From positions 16,173,127-16,237,126 of the forward strand of contig JAKSZU010000026.1 of NCBI GenBank assembly GCA_026018925.1: a stretch of DNA of 64,000 nucleotides. The letters run 5' to 3'. The notes beneath the pieces are model-generated. The model ran no database searches. It was not told where the DNA came from and saw nothing but the letters and a program-made list of their open reading frames with translations. Numbering within the stretch: the first letter of the stretch is position 1; each line of letters opens with the position of its first letter. The position numbers and the translations under genes are program-made. The stretch comes from Tupaia tana (taxonomy: Eukaryota > Chordata > Mammalia > Scandentia > Tupaiidae). Below are positions 60,233 through 64,000 of this stretch, piece after piece.

Positions 60233-60412
60233 GGGCCAGCAGGTGGTGTTACGGGTAAGGTGTTGGACTCCCACATAGCTGACTACGGTTTGCATTTCGA
60301 CCTGGTGACTTGCTTTTTCACATTCTCTGTCTCTCTCTGATGAGCACACATGCCCTGTAGCAAATTAAAGAATGATAATAGTAATAAATAAATTAAATAA
60401 ACAATTCTTAGA
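60233..60412 (+). repeat. tRNA-derived SINE, short type
   Basis: GGGGGGCCAGCAGGTGGTGT to CATGCCCTGTAGCAAATTAA. Confidence 0.88.
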
Positions 60413-60414
60413 AG

Positions 60415-61080
60415 TAATTTGGAACACTTCATTTAAACAAATATTTTTCATCTGTGTCTTTATTTTGCATAGCTTTAATTTGGAGCTTTAACCTAAAAAA
60501 TGACTGACTAAAAAATTTGTAGGCAAATAATAATTCTTTTAAAATCGTCATTGGATCTTTTTACTATAATAATTATCTTAATGTGTGTTAAACCACTGCA
60601 TCAATTTGGTACATTTAAGACATTTATTTGATATTAAAATTAAATTTGAGAAAAATATTTTATATCAAGTATGTAATTTTTTGTGAATGGAATTTTTACA
60701 ATATTGAGTGGAAACTGACACAATTGATAATATAGAAGGATATTAAATTGAATGAAAATTATTGTGATATTATTTCTCTTCCCTCAAAGAACATTGATAC
60801 ATTTGTGAGGAAGTATTTTTGAGTTAGATACATGAAGTTTCCTTGTATTTCCAGAATATTTCATTAACTAGGAAGGATGATTAAATCTATCTGAGCTTAA
60901 TTTGAAAGCTAATAAATAAAGTATTCAAGAGTATAATTGGTGTGACAAAGCATTTGTGTTGACACTTCTCATGATTGAATTTTAATGTCCTAAAGAGAAA
61001 TAAGGAAAAACAGACATGTATCTAATTATTGAACATTTGGTATCAGCTCCTAGTTTTTGTGCATATATATATGCCTGGTA
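60415..61080. other. Unassigned intron sequence
   Basis: AT-rich, nothing recognised. Confidence 0.6.
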
Positions 61081-61084
61081 CAGT

Positions 61085-61290
61085 TTTACTCATCATTTAA
61101 ATTGTTCAGATATCACCTCCTCCATGAAGCTTTCCCTGATTCCCAAGGCAGAACTGGTCATTCTGACTCCGGATGTGTAACTCCTCCTATGGACTTGGGA
61201 TAAGCATAGGACAGTGACCCTGTTGAAGTCATTTTTGCATTCTCCTTGTAATTAGGTGTTCATTAACTATTTGTTAATGAGTGGGTCACT
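61085..61290 (+). repeat. L2 LINE fragment
   Basis: CAGATATCACCTCCTCCATG then AAGCTTTCCCTGATTCCC, a hallmark L2 3' region. Confidence 0.75.
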
Positions 61291-61379
61291 GGACAGCTAT
61301 CAATACTTTCTTCTCCTTTCTTCATGGGAATTCTCATTACCTATTTAGTACCTGATCACAAGTAGGCTTTTTTTTTAAT

Positions 61380-61610
61380 TTGAATTTACCTATTTATTTG
61401 AAGTTTATTTACTTCTGGGGGAGGAGGAGAGACAAGCACTCCCATCTGAGTCATCATGCTGCATTTTGACTCCATCCCCAGCCAGACAGGAACTTGGGCA
61501 CACCCAGCATGTACAGGGAGACCTTGGGGATTTGAACCTGTGATCTTCATGTGTGGTTTCAGCATTGCAGATCATTATGTTATGGATGTGCCACCATGGC
61601 TGGCCTTTAT
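61380..61610 (-). repeat. Old tRNA-derived SINE, minor family
   Basis: GACTCCATCCCCAGCCAGAC, GGGGATTTGAACCTGTGATC, right end CCACCATGGCTGGCC. Confidence 0.6.
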
Positions 61611-61784
61611 TTGAACTTATTTGAATATTTAGCTCTGTGTTTTGAATATATACTATCTAGATTGTATTTACTGTGATTTGGTAATAGATGAATTCTAGAA
61701 AATCGTTACTAAAGAGTATTCCAGTTGATTAACAGATGTGGTCTTAAACCTCGAAGGAATAGAAATTCAGTTAGTATTTAGGAT

Positions 61785-62045
61785 TTTTCTTCTTTCTTTC
61801 TTTGCTTTCTTCCTTTTCCCTCCGTCCCCTCTTCTTTTTCTTTTAAATTTTGCTGTGGAGTTCGCATTCTTACCAGAGAGAGATGGGGGATGGTGAGAAA
61901 GCTCCCCCAGGGGTGTATTCCCTGCTCCTCTGGAGATTTTGAGCACACACGTATGTGTGCCAGGTATGTTTTTCAAGTGGCAGGGTCCCGGACTTGAAAC
62001 CATGTGAGACCCAGCTACCTTAACCACCTTGACACTGGCTGGCCG
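61785..62045 (-). repeat. tRNA-derived SINE, older long type
   Basis: AAATTTTGCTGTGGAGTTCG to CACCTTGACACTGGCTGGCC. Confidence 0.85.
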
Positions 62046-62339
62046 TTATTTAGATTTTCTATAGCACAGTAGGCAACCTATAGATTTTGGATACTGTTGG
62101 GAATTCAATCCAGAACTTTTCATTTTTAAAGCTGTGTAGGAGGACTTTTGTTCAACCTTCAGTTAAAAGATTACTTTTTATGACTCCAGTAAAAGGGGCA
62201 ATGAACTGTTAATTCTGAGTTGTATTCAGAATTTTTCTGGTGCCTAGCCAGAAGAGGTTAGTTCTATGCCTCAGTTTCTCCTTCAATAAACTTGGGGGAA
62301 ATATAGAGGGCACAAGGGACAAAAAACCATTCTGAGTCT

Positions 62340-62592
62340 TTTTTTTTTTTTTTTTTTTTTTTTAATTTGCTATGGAGCTAGTGTGCTTGCCAGAGAGAGA
62401 TAGAGATAGAGATAGAGAGAGAGAGAGAGAGAGAGTGCCCCCTGGGGGGATGACCTTGCAGCAATTCCTTTTCCTTCATTCTTCTCTTGAGATTTTGGTG
62501 TGTTTTTCAAGCCACTGGGTCTGGGACTCAAACCACCCAATCAGCCATGTGGGATCCATCTGTGTTAACCACAGATCCATTGGCTGGCCCCT
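62340..62592 (-). repeat. tRNA-derived SINE, older long type
   Basis: AATTTGCTATGGAGCTAGTG, (GA)n expansion, right end AGATCCATTGGCTGGCCCC. Confidence 0.87.
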
Positions 62593-62764
62593 TGAGTATC
62601 TAAGGAAAGCCCTTTGGATGACTAAATAATTTTTTTTTAAGAGAAAGAGATCTCTAGTAAGTTAAAACTAAAGATAAAAAAGTGTCTATAGGCAGTTAAC
62701 CAGGAGGTTGGAATGGTAAAATGACTTTTTAAAAATATAACAATTTTGTTGTTATTTTGTTTTA

Positions 62765-63035
62765 TTTTTTAAAGATTTTTGCCATAGGGTGCATACACTC
62801 TTTGGAGAGTGGCAGAGAGAGGGAAAGTGAGAACTCACTACCCAGGGTTGCTGGCCATGCTGCAGTCCCTTGTCCTCAATTCTCCTCTCGGAATTTTGGG
62901 CAGGTGCACGCGCACACACACGCACACACGCCCACACGCCCAGCGTGATTTACAAGCTGCTGGGTCCAGGGCTTGAACCTCAGTTGCCCATGTGGGAGTG
63001 TAGCTCCTTAACCACTGCGCCACCTGCTGGTCTTG
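62765..63035 (-). repeat. tRNA-derived SINE, older long type
   Basis: TTTTTGCCATAGGGTGCATA to CTGCGCCACCTGCTGGTC. Confidence 0.88.
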
Positions 63036-63039
63036 TAAT

Positions 63040-63812
63040 TGTACTTTTGATATTTTTTGTATTTTCTTTGAGGGAGCAGAGAATTAAATTGTTCTTGTGT
63101 CTTTCCTCATAAATAAGCCATGACTGAGAAGAAAGACTTGAAATTCACTTTTACATGTTACCATTTTCCACTTATGTACATGATTCGGTTGTATTGTGTG
63201 TTTTCAATGTACTGGGTGATTTTGTTGTACCAACTCTGAGTTATGACTGGCTGATACTGGAAATTGAACTGTGGCTCTTATTTGGTGGTTTAAGCTATTA
63301 ATTCCTTGGCAGGTTCGGAGTGCTCTTTGAACTTTAAACAGCAGTATTATTAACATTTTGAGATTTGTCTCAGGGAATGTCAGTAGTACTACTTAATAAA
63401 TATGTTTTTCTTCTTAAAGACTAAATCACATTTTTGTCTGACACACATGTCACAACCCTTACTATGTTTTGAGCTGAGAGAACTCAACTACTAGCTAATT
63501 TATATTTTCCACTTAATAGTGGGGCAGTTTCTGAATATATTGTTTAGCTCTTATTGAAGGAAGGAAAGCCCTCCCACAGATCTGTAGGTTTTGTGTTAGT
63601 CACGTTGAATAGGAGTAGTGTCTTGAGTTTATCCAGAAGTTTGGAATTGTATATGTAGTTGGTCTCCAGCATACTAAAATATAGTTAATTTGTAAGTTTG
63701 TTTTTACAAAATATCCTCCCTTGACTTTTGTTGTAACAGATGATGGTTAGCCTATTTACTTTGTATCGTACTTAATTACCTGTGTTAGAGAATTCAAATG
63801 CTATTTATAGCA

Positions 63813-63843
<31 letters not shown>

Positions 63844-64000
63844 CCTGGGCATGAACTTTGACTTAGTGTTTCCATTTAGAGTGTCGGGAGCACCCTTCTC
63901 TCTGATTGATTGTTCAAGCAATCTGAGCAGCTCCTCACTTTGGCCTGAGAAAGGAATCATGTCTGGAAGAGTGTAGAGAGGCCAGGATGGCTCCCTCCGA
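63040..64000. other. Unassigned intron sequence
   Basis: AT-rich; poly-T at 63,821-63,843. No exon recognised. Confidence 0.6.

Overview
This is a stretch of a placental-mammal nuclear genome. It carries one recognisable functional gene segment in a dense field of interspersed repeats. The evidence for a mammal is a classic unmethylated-type CpG island promoter, the first coding exon of MED13L, ancient mammalian repeats (MIR, L2, MER5A, MER3, MLT1-type LTRs, old L1 3' ends), and very many tRNA-derived SINEs. The dominant SINEs do not match the primate Alu, rodent B1/B2, carnivore CAN, rabbit C, bat VES or Afrotherian types as I know them. They look most like the tRNA-derived (CYN-type) SINEs of colugos (Dermoptera). 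A few older SINEs fuse a tRNA-like head to a 7SL-derived (Alu-like) body, which points to Euarchontoglires. The species call is an inference, not a database result.

Three tRNA-SINE groups are used below. The long type is about 250 bp, starts GGGACCAGCAGTTAGCGTAATGG and ends CCCTATAGCAAAAACCTCTC plus poly(A); many copies are young, CpG-rich and flanked by clear target-site duplications (TSDs). The short type is about 150 bp, with a tRNA head, a TCTC-rich body and an (AAATA)n tail. The older long type is more diverged and often ends in ...TGGCAAAATT. Many copies are nested in one another or in MIR, L1, L2 and LTR remnants.

Layout: 1-52.5 kb is intergenic DNA upstream of MED13L. Besides SINEs it holds an intronless, broken APOBEC3 Z2-type pseudogene (about 6.62-7.1 kb), a Tigger-like DNA transposon, three copies of an ~80-bp palindromic mariner-type MITE, another TIR element at 16.65 kb, two copies of a local duplication (2.56 and 4.57 kb), microsatellites, and a few repeat-poor stretches that may hold conserved non-coding elements. 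From about 52.6 to 54.05 kb lies a dense CpG island whose upstream edge is itself a MIR element. It contains a GC box, a GTCACGTGAC palindrome, a CCAAT box and an inverted pair of YY1-like ATGGCGG motifs, then a GC-rich 5' leader with CGG/GCC runs. The MED13L start codon is at 53,828. A 12-residue upstream ORF ends in a TGA that overlaps that ATG (ATGA). Coding exon 1 ends at 53,899 with a GTGAGT donor. From 53,900 to the end is MED13L intron 1. Its first ~6 kb is AT-rich and almost free of interspersed repeats, in sharp contrast to the upstream flank.

No prokaryotic-type operon, CRISPR array or complete second gene is visible. Nearly all other long open frames are SINE-borne or low-complexity.
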